Shown piece after piece: positions 23,480-34,804 of a stretch of 64,000 nt of DNA. The notes under the pieces were generated by a model that searched no databases, had not been told where the DNA came from, and was given only the letters and a program-made list of their open reading frames with translations. The position numbers were made by a program, and so were the translations under genes. The stretch covers positions 17,613,578-17,677,577 of the forward strand of contig JAGTTD010000025.1 in assembly GCA_018398585.1 (NCBI GenBank), written 5' to 3'. Source of the stretch: Simmondsia chinensis (taxonomy: Eukaryota > Streptophyta > Magnoliopsida > Caryophyllales > Simmondsiaceae). Position 1 is the stretch's first letter; each line of letters opens with the position of its first letter.

Positions 23480-24790
23480 GATTACCCAAGAATAAGATTA
23501 AGGAAATCAGTAATTATATGTTCAAAAATATAATTATATATTTAAAAAAAAAAAGTTTTCTAACATTATAGAATTTGAGCTAAATAATTAAATGTTCAAC
23601 CTAAATCATGAGTGTATTCAAATATATCATACAAATATATAACATAATAAATAATTATACAATAACTTATGTAACAATATTATGCTTTCATATTAACAAC
23701 ATTATCATACATAAAACACAAATACATGGTCAACATTATCAAAATAATATTAAAACCTTCAAATATAACACCATCAATTTATTTGTCGATAATTTATGGT
23801 TGCATAATAATTTTAAAAATTAAAAATCAAATTTGAGAATTTGAAAGAATCGTATGTCACTTTGAATTAATTATAATATTTATAAAATATTTTAAATATG
23901 TAAACATATTATAAATTTTTAAAAGATAATTATATATTTAAAAAAATAGTTCTCTGACATTATAGAATTTGAGCTAAATAATTATATGTTCAACCTAAAT
24001 CATGAGTGTAATCAAATATATCATACAAATGTATAACATAATAATTTTTCTAAAGATTTATTTATTATTGGGGGAATTAATAGTATTCCTAAAAATTTGT
24101 ATACTACATATATAGAATTTGAGCTACACCTATTACGTATAATATTAATGTAATTACGTAATAAATTATTTAACAAATATATTTCACAATAGAAATTTAC
24201 AACCTACTACCTAACAATGTATTAATTAATAACATAATAAATAATTCTACAATAAATTATGAAACAATATTATACTTTCATATTAACAATATTAACTTCT
24301 CTTAATTTTTGCTCCAATATATTTACATATCTTTCAAATCTATTAATTTATATTTTAATATCTTCAAAATTCGTATCTCACTTTAAATTAAATTTAATGT
24401 AAATAAACAATAATACAAGGATATACATTTTTTAAAAGACATTATCAAAATAATATTAAAACCTTCAACTATAAAACTATCACGTTATTTGTTAATAATC
24501 TGTGGTTGTATAGTTTAGGTATTTTTAAAATAACATAAAAATAAATATGATTACATGTATACTAACTTTAATCAACAATAGAACAACTAACACAATAATT
24601 TTAATAATATATTATTCAGTATATTAACAAACAGATTTTATAATATACTATTTCATATATTAAATTTACAATATTTATAAAACTAATATAATAAAATCAC
24701 TAAAATAATAATTTTCTGCAAAAAAAAAATGACATCAGGATATAAAAACAAAACTGGAACTAAAAATTTAGGATAATAACAACTTACGTA
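23480..24790. other. MULE2 AT-rich non-coding stretch
   Basis: Very AT-rich sequence upstream of the transposase. A block starting near TTATAGAATTTGAGCTAAAT occurs at about 23565 and again at about 23960, each followed by AATCATGAGTGTA, so a local duplication took place. No gene was seen. Confidence 0.6.
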
Positions 24791-25307
24791 GTCGTGAAAA
24801 TGAAAGGAAGAGTGAACTTCTTAGATGAAAACAGAGTAGATTGAAAGATGTAAGTAAATGAGTGTTGTGAAAATTATAAAAATGGAGAGGGTATGTATAG
24901 TGATTTAAGGGAAAGGTTGAAGAAGAAGAAATGGGGGAAGTGAAGTAGAAGAAGAAGAAGTTGGGTTTGGGTTGAAGAGGAAAGAGGAAAAAAATAAATA
25001 AATAAAAAGGGTCACGGGTTGGGTTTGAAGAGGAAAGAGAAAAAAGAAGGGGTCACGGGTTGGGGTTGAAGAAGAAAGAGAAAAAAAATGGGGTCACGGG
25101 TGGCAGGGGGGGCAGCGGGATTCGCGAGGTGGCAGGGGTCACGTCGTTGCATGACGACCCAAACGGCATGCAACCAGGGCGGACAACTTTCCGAAAGGCG
25201 TGCAAAAGCCTGTGAACAATAAACTATGTTAGTTTGCTAAATATTTTTCAAAATGTGATATTTTGCTATTTTTTTTTTCAAAATTGTGATAGTTTGCCAA
25301 AAAAGTC

Positions 25308-25316
25308 CATACCGAC
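25308..25316 (+). repeat. MULE2 target-site duplication, right
   Basis: CATACCGAC, partner of CATACCGGC at 7456-7464. Confidence 0.8.
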
Positions 25317-25426
25317 CTTCAACAATGTGACGAAACGTTGCGTTTAGAGTACAGTTGCCTTATCTATTTTCATATATAAATTTTTGGATTCTAAGCTGGT
25401 AATTCTTTCCTTTTTTATTATTGATA
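25317..25426 (-). promoter_or_regulatory. Displaced ancestral PFK upstream DNA
   Basis: About 110 bases of original sequence survive between MULE2 and MULE3. Before the insertions they lay directly upstream of 7455, so they may hold part of the PFK promoter. A TATATAAATT word is seen at about 25373. The role is inferred from position only. Confidence 0.4.
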
Positions 25427-25689
25427 CTTTTATTGAGGTTTTTTTTTTTTTATAATCAAAATGGCATATTTTTAGAAAAAATTATTAAAATGATATAATT
25501 GCAAAAAATGTTTTTCCAAAATGGCTCAGTTTACTATACATTTACTTTTGTATGCAGTTTAAAATGGCATACATGTTGCATATGTATTGTGTACGCCGTT
25601 TGTAACGGAATATATTGACCGTATGCAGTTACAAATGGCGTTTGTTGAAGAAAACCTTTTGTACACTAACTGCGTACAAAAGGGTTCTT

Positions 25690-26280
25690 TTCATGTGCCC
25701 CCCCGCTCCCCTCCCTCCCCCCCCCCCCCCCCCCCCCCCGGCCACTATGTATCCCCATGTCCTTCCCCTTCTTCCTTCATCTTCATTGAAGTCAATGAGA
25801 TATTGCAAAGATAATGTGATTACTGACGTCAAACTAATCTGCGAAGTCAGTGAGAGCAATGAAATCGAAGTTGCAAAGCAGAAGCTCAACGAGTTCTATG
25901 GCAAAAGGAATTAGTCTAGACCAACTTACAAGTATGTTCTTACCCTTTTTGCTGTGTTATTTTCGCTAAGTGGATTGCGGAAGAGGATTGCGTTTCTCTT
26001 CAATGGAAGAACATTGGACTTCGTGCTCCGCACATCTTCAAGGATGGTCATGGGTGTTGCACCATGTATGTTAGTTTCTATTGTTCAAATATCATAATGT
26101 GTAAAAATGTTATTTGGTGTAAGGCCCGACTCATGTAGTTCTTACATATGGAGGAGAATGAGAAGGGGTTGATAGGAGGATAGTGATGAAGTAGAGGAGG
26201 TAAGACATTCAAGAAGATGGGAAGGAGAAGTAAAGAGTGGAGGTGATCTTTATATAGGGTAATAAAGAAAATGCATTATA
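25690..26280 (+). other. MULE3-specific interval, possible captured sequence
   Basis: The stretch between the left terminal repeat and the end of the PMD gene has no counterpart in MULE2. It includes a C-run (about 25716-25739) and short plus-strand frames such as CKDNVITDVKLICEVSE and DCVSLQWKNIGLRAPHIF that I do not recognise. MULEs are known to capture host fragments; that is only a possibility here. Confidence 0.3.
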
Positions 26281-26312
26281 ATGTAAAAATACATAAAAAT
26301 AAGTAATGTAAA

Positions 26313-28425
26313 TTATGGTACAAAACTTGACGTGGATCTACAACTAGGTTCACTACAATATCCTAAGGGTGGGAACTCCGTGTGAACCGAAAAACTGTGT
26401 CGTGGAGGAAGTTCACGTCTACTTCCTGCCGCAGCATGTAAACAACGGTAATCAACACCTTCCTCATCTAGAATCTGTCTGAATTACTCTCCCTCGCCGA
26501 CAACATCCATTTCGCTACTACAACTAGTAAGCCAATCTGTAGAGAGAGACTGTACAGTGTGGCCAATAGTGTTACGTAGCGCCTGAGCTATCCTTCTAGT
26601 CTGCTGTCTAAGAATATTGACCTAGCACATAGTACGTTGACATGTTAGTAAAATGTAATGTGGAATAAGTTACGGGACAAATGTTTTCAAAGTACTTACT
26701 ACTCTTTGAATACGGTTGCTATTGGGGTCATAATGACGCGGAAGGCGGCGCAGAACATGAACTTCACGCTATACTATGACATGCCTAGTGATAGAGAAGT
26801 ACCATTGCATATTCTCTGTAGGCGATATCGAAGGATGACACGCTACGATGCATCCGTGAGTTCCACACCGCGATCCAGTTCGAATGATAGACAACCCAAT
26901 TCTCGTCAGACCTGCCCAGACGAGATGTGGTATGCAAGGAGTCGAGAGTGTCAACATGATCTGGGATATGTTGCGTCAATCAAAACTGAGGCAACACTTT
27001 GTCAGGGTAATGTAGCTCTATAATGCTAAAGCATATTATTGATCCTACATATCGCCAGATGTGACGATCCTCGACACAAATCGCAGGCAAGGAGTTTAAC
27101 TGGAATTGCTTGTAAGGAGTCCAATCAACCTAAGCACAGATAAAATAACTTCGTCATTACAGTAAATATTAAACAATAAAGAAATATTCCTATTTTTATG
27201 TATATATCTGATGAGATTCTTGGACATCAAGTTGGTCACTATAGAAGGACAGACATTGCCTTGGATTCTTGCGGAATGTTAAGGTGTCACTCTAGCTGAT
27301 CAAATACGCAATGAATTAAATTTCAATACAAACATTACATATGCATTAAAGTAAGACGCAGGAAATATTTTCTCTTACTGAGCTCCCAATGGCGGCAGCG
27401 GATCATTGCCTGCAACATGATTTGGACGGGGGGAGAGATAATTGGTGGATCGATGTGTGAATGCTCCCACGACTACAACTACACCTGATAAATTGTAGAA
27501 ATTAAGAATTTAACACATTAAATAATTAAACATGAATATCATTGCGGTCCATACCTGGAGCAATAAAACAAATCCGTCGAGTTGCTTGCCACCCCTCATG
27601 CAACATCGACACAATTGTCTGTATAGGTTGGCGAGCACAGTTGACCCCTAGCTGTACTCACTACACCCCTCCATAGTTTCAAGCAGTGGAAGATAGACGA
27701 GCGATGTCTAACTGCCAGTGTTATTGGTGAACACCACGGAGTCGAACAAATGAAGGATGTAGCATCTAGCGTGCTGCAACAGCACTTGCTTAGCAGTGTC
27801 CACTGGGCGGTCTGTTCACACAGTCCCTTCAACCATCGACTTCTTACCATGTTTCCCTTCAATGCTTCCGCCGGGGGGGGGGGAAGGCGCTGCACCTAAT
27901 AAATCACCGCAGAGATTCCTCTAATTGTAGTTAGAGGCACCAATGACTGTCGGGCAGTCTATACGTAGGCCTAGTAAGACGGTAACATCCTGCAGTGTTG
28001 GCGTCACCTCACCAACACGTAGATGGAATGTATGGGTCTTCCGCTTCCACCTCTCTATCAAAACACCAATCAAAGGGTTATCAATTTGGAGATGACCTAC
28101 TTGGCTCACTCCAATGAAATCGCCCTTTATAATATAAGGTCATACTAATGGGTGAATGCGTGACAGACGGTATTGCCGCACCCTGATCTCATCGTCGATC
28201 TGTAACACAAAGACATCAGATATATCACTCAACTATTTGAATAATTAAAGCATAATATTTTACTGCTAAACATTGATTATTAGTATAACACTCTATGCCA
28301 AACATTCTCCGATCGATGCTGGTCCTGAAGATGCAACACTGATCCGTCATCTAGACCCGGATTCTGCTCACCTTATCGACCACACGAAGTATGTCCTTCT
28401 CATGTTCTTAACATCTCTCTAGAAA
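26313..28425 (-). pseudogene. MULE3 plant mobile domain gene, broken
   Basis: Homologous to the MULE2 copy: IGVLIERWKRKTHTFHLRVG, EVTPTLQDVTVLLGLRID, LYRQLCRCCMRGG and a C-terminal part with SLSTDWLTSCS and PPRHSFSVHTE, ending TAA at 26313. Frames change several times and stops interrupt the reading. A G-run near 27872-27884 sits inside the domain. The expected start codon is not preserved, so the right boundary is approximate. Confidence 0.8.
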
Positions 28426-28549
28426 AATTAAAAATAGTAACCAATATCCATGGGCTAAAAATAAAATTACAAACATTACAACATAATATGTTACGATAAA
28501 AAATGAATGAATCGAGCTATGAACCTAATTACAAAATTATCGCTGTCTA

Positions 28550-30959
28550 TTAGGGCATGTTTTTTTTATGGTGGCCTCTCTGACTACATATGCTACATTT
28601 ATTCTTGGACGAGCCCTCCCTAGCGTCTATTCCGTTATGTAGCCAGGCTGATCGCAGCCGTCCTCTGCCAAGTCTAGTGCGATCTGCAACCACCGTAGGC
28701 CTAGTGTACTCCATTCATAAAGACTGATTGGGAAAGGGGTGAAACAATGAAGCATGCGCTTGTGTACATGTCAAGGCTGTACAGCGGATCAACATATTTT
28801 CCGTACTCGATCCTACATGCGGTATAACATGCCATCACATGTGAACATGGACGATGAAACAGTTGTCATGTACCCCAAGTGCAACTCCATTCATTTAGCT
28901 TTACTGTGTGGTCAATCTCCCCTCTGAAGCCTGATTCAATCTGACGGCTAGGAGTTGTTACCTGGAACTCCATGGTGTTTCGATCAAACAACGTCACCGT
29001 ATGTATCCTTGATTTCATGGTGGCATGCTCTATTTCAGCAATGACATTAGGTGGCCATAGAAAATCTAGTGAAAAATACTCCCCGGCTACATCCCTGCGA
29101 CTGACGAAGTATTTGTTTCATCGGTAAAATGTCAGCTCCACAAGGACGGTTACTGGGAGGGCTCATCCCCCTTTCAAAACACTGTTGAACACTTCCGATA
29201 TATTAGTGGTCATGTTACCATAGCGAAAACCACTTTTGTATGAAAGCGCCCAACGTTCTTTAGGCTCTCTCTCTCTATCCACTCTCTGACCTCATCATTG
29301 ATGCAAATGAAATGATCATACAAAGTATCAAACTTCCTCCTGGAAGGTTCCCTCGCCATCGAACTCAACCTTTTCTTCAGTGTATGATTTTTGAATTTGT
29401 GGTTGAAGTTACTGACCATGTGACGAGTGCAGTACCAATGCTGTCCTTTAGGCTCAGGCCAAACAACTGGCATCCCACACTTAATTCCAGCATGTCGATT
29501 AGAAATTATACAAATTAGAAAGTGCTCACCTGTCACATAGGTTTGTAGACATAACAGAAACCAAGTCCAACTCCATGCGTTCTCCTCGTCCATCAGAGCA
29601 TAACACTATGGATATAGACCGTTGTTAGCATCAAACGCGACAACAACTATCAATTTCCCGATGTATTTCCCATACAAATGGGTACCATCAATATTGATCA
29701 ATGGATGAAGACACTTGAATCCCTCAATGGATGCCCCAAATGCCCAAAAAACTTCGCAAAATAGTGCTTCCCTGGCCTCTTGGCTCTTAAACAGCTAATC
29801 AACAATAGTGCCTGGATTTTACTCTTGCAACACAGTAAGCAACTTAGGTAACATCAGAAATTCTTCCTCATGCTAGCCAAACAACCGCTCAAGCACTTCC
29901 TGCTTTGCTTTCGATGCCTTCTGATACGGAATAGTGTACCCATGTTGTTGTTGAACTGCTGCTCGAATTGCTGCAATATTCATTTTAAGATCAGCAGACA
30001 CAATAGGTGACATCATATTCGCAACAAAATTTGAAGTCAGGTGATGATAGTCTTCTGTCAATACAGTGGTAGAACATGTATGTGGGCCCCCCCAAAATCG
30101 AAATCCCAAACAGCCCTATCCTTTGTTTAAGCGCCCCATGCAGATATCACTCACATTGTGGTGCTTGTACACACCTTAGGGCTACATATAGAGGCTTCGA
30201 CCTATGCACTACATATTCCAGCTTGTTCTTAATGTGCCACAAGCTAACTGCATTGACTAAGTCCTCCTTAGTTTGGAACAATTACCCCTCCTCCAAGCTA
30301 GATCCTGTTGACCCCAGTCTTCTACCTTCCTCCCAGTCATAATACACTGCCTGGTCTACCCAAGTAACGTCTTCAGACTCAGGAACAGGGGCTTGGGCAA
30401 CTGAAGGCCCGGCAACATTATGTGGTTCAGTCTCACAATCGTCAATTCCCACATCTATATCTTCATCAAATGCCTCATAATCATTGTTGGCATAAGCCCC
30501 ATCAAACATACTTCTATTCTCGTTTGCAATTATTCCAGCTACCCATGAAATGTCCACATCGGGACCTCTAGACTGGTCTGAAGCTTCAAATTGACTATGC
30601 GATACACGATGTTGAGATCTTCCTGCAACATATACAGCGCTTACATATAGTTCTATGCATGTTGCTCTACTTTCTAAAGCCACTTCGAACATAGACCTCA
30701 AAGCCAATGGACAAATGGTCTCAACAAGTGTATATCGCATAAGATTCGAGGATAACAACATTCCCTATGTAATCGCAATATCAATTGTGTTACAATCTGA
30801 TCCAATGATTTCATGCATCATTCCCTTCAACTCCGAAAGAGAAATTCCATACCGTACCCTAAGTACAAATTGTCTTCCACTTGTGTAATCAACACCATCA
30901 ATATTTTGCACCATATCTCCATCATAATGACACAACAATGTCACTACATTGCACGCCAT
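28550..30959 (-). pseudogene. MULE3 transposase (MURA-type), broken, catalytic Asp lost
   Basis: MACNVVTLLCHYDGDM at 30959, acidic linker, SADLKMNIAAIRAAVQQQH, INIDGTHLYGKYIG, then MDEENAWSWTWFLLCLQTY, IISNRHAGIK, HWYCTRHMVSNFNHKFKN, RPCSHVMA and CSICSQRGHHKKN. The second catalytic position reads SNRH where MULE2 and MULE1 have SDRH. Stops include TAG at 30765-30767 (same place as in MULE2), one in place of the Leu of LYPLCYALMD, and one in the SWIM region. Boundaries at the knuckle end are approximate. Confidence 0.85.
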
Positions 30960-31368
30960 AATTTCTAGGTTTATTACCCAAACATAAAATAAACAGAATC
31001 AGTAATATAATTATCCAGATCCATTATGATATAACAATTTATTATTGACTTAATTATCCATATTTATAATACTCCTATATACATATATATGACAAATTCA
31101 GCGTACGACAGCTGTTACAACAGTGTACGATAGCCCCCTGCTTCCGTACACCATTACAAACGGCGTACGTAAGGCGTTTCTTCAACGTACGCTGTTACAA
31201 ACGGCCTACACAATACATAGGCAATACGTATGATGTTTTAAACGGCGTACAATATTAAATGCACAGTAAACTGTGCCATTTTGGTAAATATTTTTGCAAA
31301 TATGCCATTTTGCTTTTTTTTTTTAAAATATGCCATTTTGGTAAAAAAAAAAAAACTAGCTTTTATTA

Positions 31369-31662
31369 AAGCAATGTTATACTTTTTATTATCTTTAAAA
31401 AATTACAATTGGTAAAAGATTTTATTTAATCTCGAGGTACTTAATAATATATAAATTAGTCACCTAATTAAAATAAAATAATTCTAAAATTCAATTTTTT
31501 TTAAAGATAATGATAAAAATTTAATAAAAAATTTATTGGTTATATAGATTATTTAAGGTTAATAAATTGATTAACCAAGTGAAATAGCCCACTTAGTCAC
31601 TTAAATAATCTGAAAATGATAATTAAATTCTTCATTCAAGTAAAAAAATAACAATTATAATC
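31369..31662. other. Intergenic AT-rich DNA
   Basis: Nothing recognisable; this is flanking DNA to the right of MULE3. Confidence 0.4.
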
Positions 31663-31671
31663 ATTTAACGT

Positions 31672-32075
31672 GGGGGTGTATTCGAGTCAAGCCAAGCCTG
31701 AGCCTGCCAGGCTTGAGCTCGACTAGTCAAAAGCTCAGGCTCGGCTGGGCTCGATCTAAGCTTGGCGAGTTTCGAATTAAGACTGCAATATTTTTGCTCA
31801 TTTTAGACTCAATATATGCTCATTTGGGCTCGTTTAAGCTTAGTCTTGGCTCTTTAGCCTCCAATTTGGCTTCATTTGGTAATATTTAAGCAAATATATT
31901 ATACTAAAAAGGCTCACTTGGGCTCCTTTAGCCTTGCGAGCATACGAGTTTGAGCTTTACTAGGCTCGGGCTTGGCTTCATAAACTAAACAAGCCGGCTC
32001 AGCTCAAACTCAAAACAGGCTAAGCTTTTCTAGTTTTATGATGAGCCGGCTCGTGAATCCTCATTTACACCTCTA
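31672..32075. mobile_element. hAT-like MITE, 404 bp, GAGC/GGCTC-rich
   Basis: The ends GGGGGTGTATTCGAG and (inverted) TAGAGGTGTAAATGAGG are flanked by ATTTAACGT on both sides (31663-31671 and 32076-32084), consistent with an 8-bp hAT duplication. The interior repeats GGCTCG and GAGCTC words and is non-coding. Confidence 0.75.
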
Positions 32076-32084
32076 ATTTAACGT

Positions 32085-32333
32085 ATAACAAAGCTCCCAT
32101 TGATCACTTGTGTAACATTAACCCATTGATCACTTATACAACATTAAAGGGGGAGAGTTAATTGAAAAGAATGTTTTCATTGAAAAGGGTGTTTTTTTTT
32201 CCTTTTAATTACTGAAAACAACTCTCAAAAGTCTAAATATTTGCAATCAAACATTAATTGACGCCGTTAGTTTTCATTTGAGGTTACACAATAACTTTAC
32301 CTTCTCTTATACACAAAAGGGGGAGCTAGTGCT

Positions 32334-32372
<39 letters not shown>

Positions 32373-32809
32373 GGGAGTTGATAAACATGCTTATGTGCTC
32401 AAATATTCAAACATGCATATAGAGCCACTTTAACAACATAATAATTTATCAATTGAGCTAAACTGATATTTTTTTTTCCCTGCTTTTTATATAACTTAAA
32501 TAAAATCACAATTGTAATCCCAATAGAATACTTATGATATCAACGTACAATATTCATTGAAAAAATTTAAAATTTCGAATATAATATTCTTAAAAATTGA
32601 AAAGTTATGGTAGCTAAATGAGAAATAATATTTCTAAAAGTGATCTTCTATATAATAACCCTTGAGTAAAGTATACAATTTTTACTGTACAATTCACCAG
32701 TGATATTTACCTTTGAACTATATTAAATCATATATTACGGGTTGTAGAAGAAAAAGATTGATTAATTATTTATCATTTGTTGAATTTATATTGTATGCTA
32801 TAGTAGAAC
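32085..32809. other. Intergenic, nothing recognised
   Basis: AT-rich DNA with an A-run near 32335-32367. No gene or element was identified. Confidence 0.4.
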
Positions 32810-34560
32810 AAGATGACTTTACATAGTTTCCTTTTCCATATTTCATATTTAGATACCAAAAACATTCTACAACTGGTGTCTTTGCCTTGGGACTTTTTTT
32901 CTGCTCAAAAAGAATAAAAGCTGGTGTTGTGTTGCATGTCTAACAATGCTACGGGCCCCACAGAATGGGCCTTATGCTTTTGATTGCAACATGTAGGGGC
33001 GGCAATCCCACCCAAATTCGTTCGATGTATATCTGAACCGATTCATTTATCATAAATTTGGATGTAAAAAATAGTTTTTAGATGAATTTAAATTTGGATG
33101 TTGATAAAGGAATTCTGGGTCAAGTTGGATTTGGATGACATCAAACCCAACCCAAACACGACCCAAATCCAACCCGAAATTATGTTTAGCGTAGAAGAAA
33201 ATTTTAAAATTAATAAATTTTGAGTATTAACATGCCAAATCATATTCTAATAATTTGTTTATTGTGCCAACATCTTTGAAACTTGTTCTAGTAGTATAAT
33301 ACTCTTTATAAAAATCATAATGTAACAAATCCAGGTATAAAGATTAGTGGTTAAGAGGTTTTTGAACGATTGTTTTATATTGTATTATTATTATATATAT
33401 ATTAAATGAAAAAGAGGAAAAAAGTGTATCAATTTACCCAAATATTGGTTTTAAGGTATTATTACTGCATTATTATTGTTATATATATTAATTTTAAATT
33501 GTAATATCATAACTTATTATAGGATTAAAATCGGCTATAAATTTGGGCTAGATATCCGTTCCACCCGATGGATTTGGATTTGGATTGAGTTTTTATGTAA
33601 TATTCCCGATTTGAGTTGGGTTGGGATTTTTTCTGGGTTGGGTTTGGATGAAGGTAAACCCGGCCCTAATCCGACCCATTGCCATCCCTAGCAACATGTC
33701 CCGCGTAGCCAAATACAAAAACGTTGTTCTATCCTGTGTAATCGGAACAGTGAATGATACAGGCCACTGTTTTCGGTTGCGTTATGTAATGTGCTTCCCC
33801 GTGGACTATGGAGTTAGGGGAAGGAAATGGGATACGGGGGCTGCCTCTATTGTATCCGTGCCTACCACCCAATTCATATCTCCACTTACCCCATTATCCT
33901 CCATAGGTATGAAGTGAATACTTATGCCTATGTTAGCAGGTGCAAAACCATATTTATACTACTCCACTAACAGTAAGTATCATTGGGAATCCATTATCCA
34001 CAAAGTATCTACCCCAATTTGTGCACCTAGGTGTAATGTTGTTTACATATGTCCACATATAATTATATAAAATTATTTTTATAATCTAATTATAATTCTG
34101 TCATAATTGACTTTACATAGTTTTCGGTTGCATATTTCATATTTTGATATCAAAAACTGTCTAGAAATGGCATCGTGTTGCATGCCTAAATATGCTATAG
34201 GCCCCGCTATGCGGGCCTTGCGCTTTTGATTGTAACCTGTGCCACGTGACTAGCCTTGTGACCATCCAAACGCCGCCGTATCCGCATAGGCCAAAGCGTG
34301 GATGATCCAGGCTGGTGATTTGATTGCATTGTATGGCCTGTGCTTCCGTGTAGACCATTTAGTTAGGGGTGGCAACAGGGTAGAGGGGGTACGAGGATGC
34401 CTCCACTATACCTATTTCTGCCACCTAAATTCATAACCCCACCCACTCTATTACCTACCACGAAAATGAAGTGCATACTCATACTCACCCTGGCGGGTAT
34501 AGATTTATACTTACACCCGTTCCACTACCAGTTGTATCCAACGGATAATCGTTACCCCCC
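32810..34560 (+). repeat. Local direct duplication (copy 1 from 32810, copy 2 from 34109)
   Basis: TGACTTTACATAGTTT, CATATTTCATATTT and TGCTTTTGATTG blocks at 32810-32993 recur at 34109-34235. Later blocks (TGTGCTTCC, GTTAGGGG, ATTCATA followed by CCCA-rich sequence) recur downstream of both. Copy 1 holds the hAT at 32994; copy 2 retains an uninterrupted site. Confidence 0.7.
32994..33690. mobile_element. hAT-like non-autonomous element, 697 bp
   Basis: The inverted ends TAGGGGCGGCAATCCC and TAGGGATGGCAATGGG are flanked by a perfect 8-bp duplication GCAACATG (32986-32993, 33691-33698). The interior is non-coding and AT-rich with GGATTTGGAT and GGGTTGGG words near the ends. A related copy begins at 43650. 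Confidence 0.9.
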
Positions 34561-34804
34561 CTATACTAGCATTGTATCCCTAATACTATTTCAAAAGGAT
34601 GAAATAAATCTTAAAAATAGTGATTCGCTATATGCCATAAAGCCAATTCATATCCGGTTCCAGTACCTATACTAATAAAATTCTCTAATATGGGCTTCAT
34701 CGTGTGTGGTAATACATTAGGGAGAGTTATTCTAGAAGCCTCTAATGGCCCTTTCTCCTTCACCGTGGAAAAACAAAAATTACAACTTCATGACAATTGC
34801 CGAA

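Larger units (their letters stand above)
18193..25307 (-). mobile_element. MULE2, ~7.1-kb Mutator-like transposon with a PMD gene
   Basis: The main body of MULE2, whose first 11 bases lie at 7465-7475. Inverted ends of over 300 bases share GGCAAACTATCA, TTTAGCAAA, ACATAGTTTA, CTTTTGCACGCC and the GACCCAAACGGC motif. Genes run on the minus strand: transposase (23467-21051), then PMD gene (20844-18746). The right target duplication is 25308-25316. AT-rich non-coding sequence fills 23480-24790, with a ~395-bp spaced direct duplication (near 23548 and 23943). Confidence 0.85.
25436..31359 (-). mobile_element. MULE3, 5.9-kb Mutator-like transposon with a PMD gene
   Basis: The left end (AGG plus T-run, then AAAATGGCATATTTT) and inverted right end (CTAG plus T-run, then CCAAAATGGCATATTTT) match, and both continue through CAAAATGGC and AGTTTACT to TA(C/T)GC(C/A)GTTT motifs. 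The flanks CTTTTATTG (25427-25435) and CTTTTATTA (31360-31368) form a 9-bp duplication with one mismatch. Minus-strand transposase (30959-28550) and PMD gene (28425-26313) mirror MULE2 in order but share little in the terminal repeats. Confidence 0.85.
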
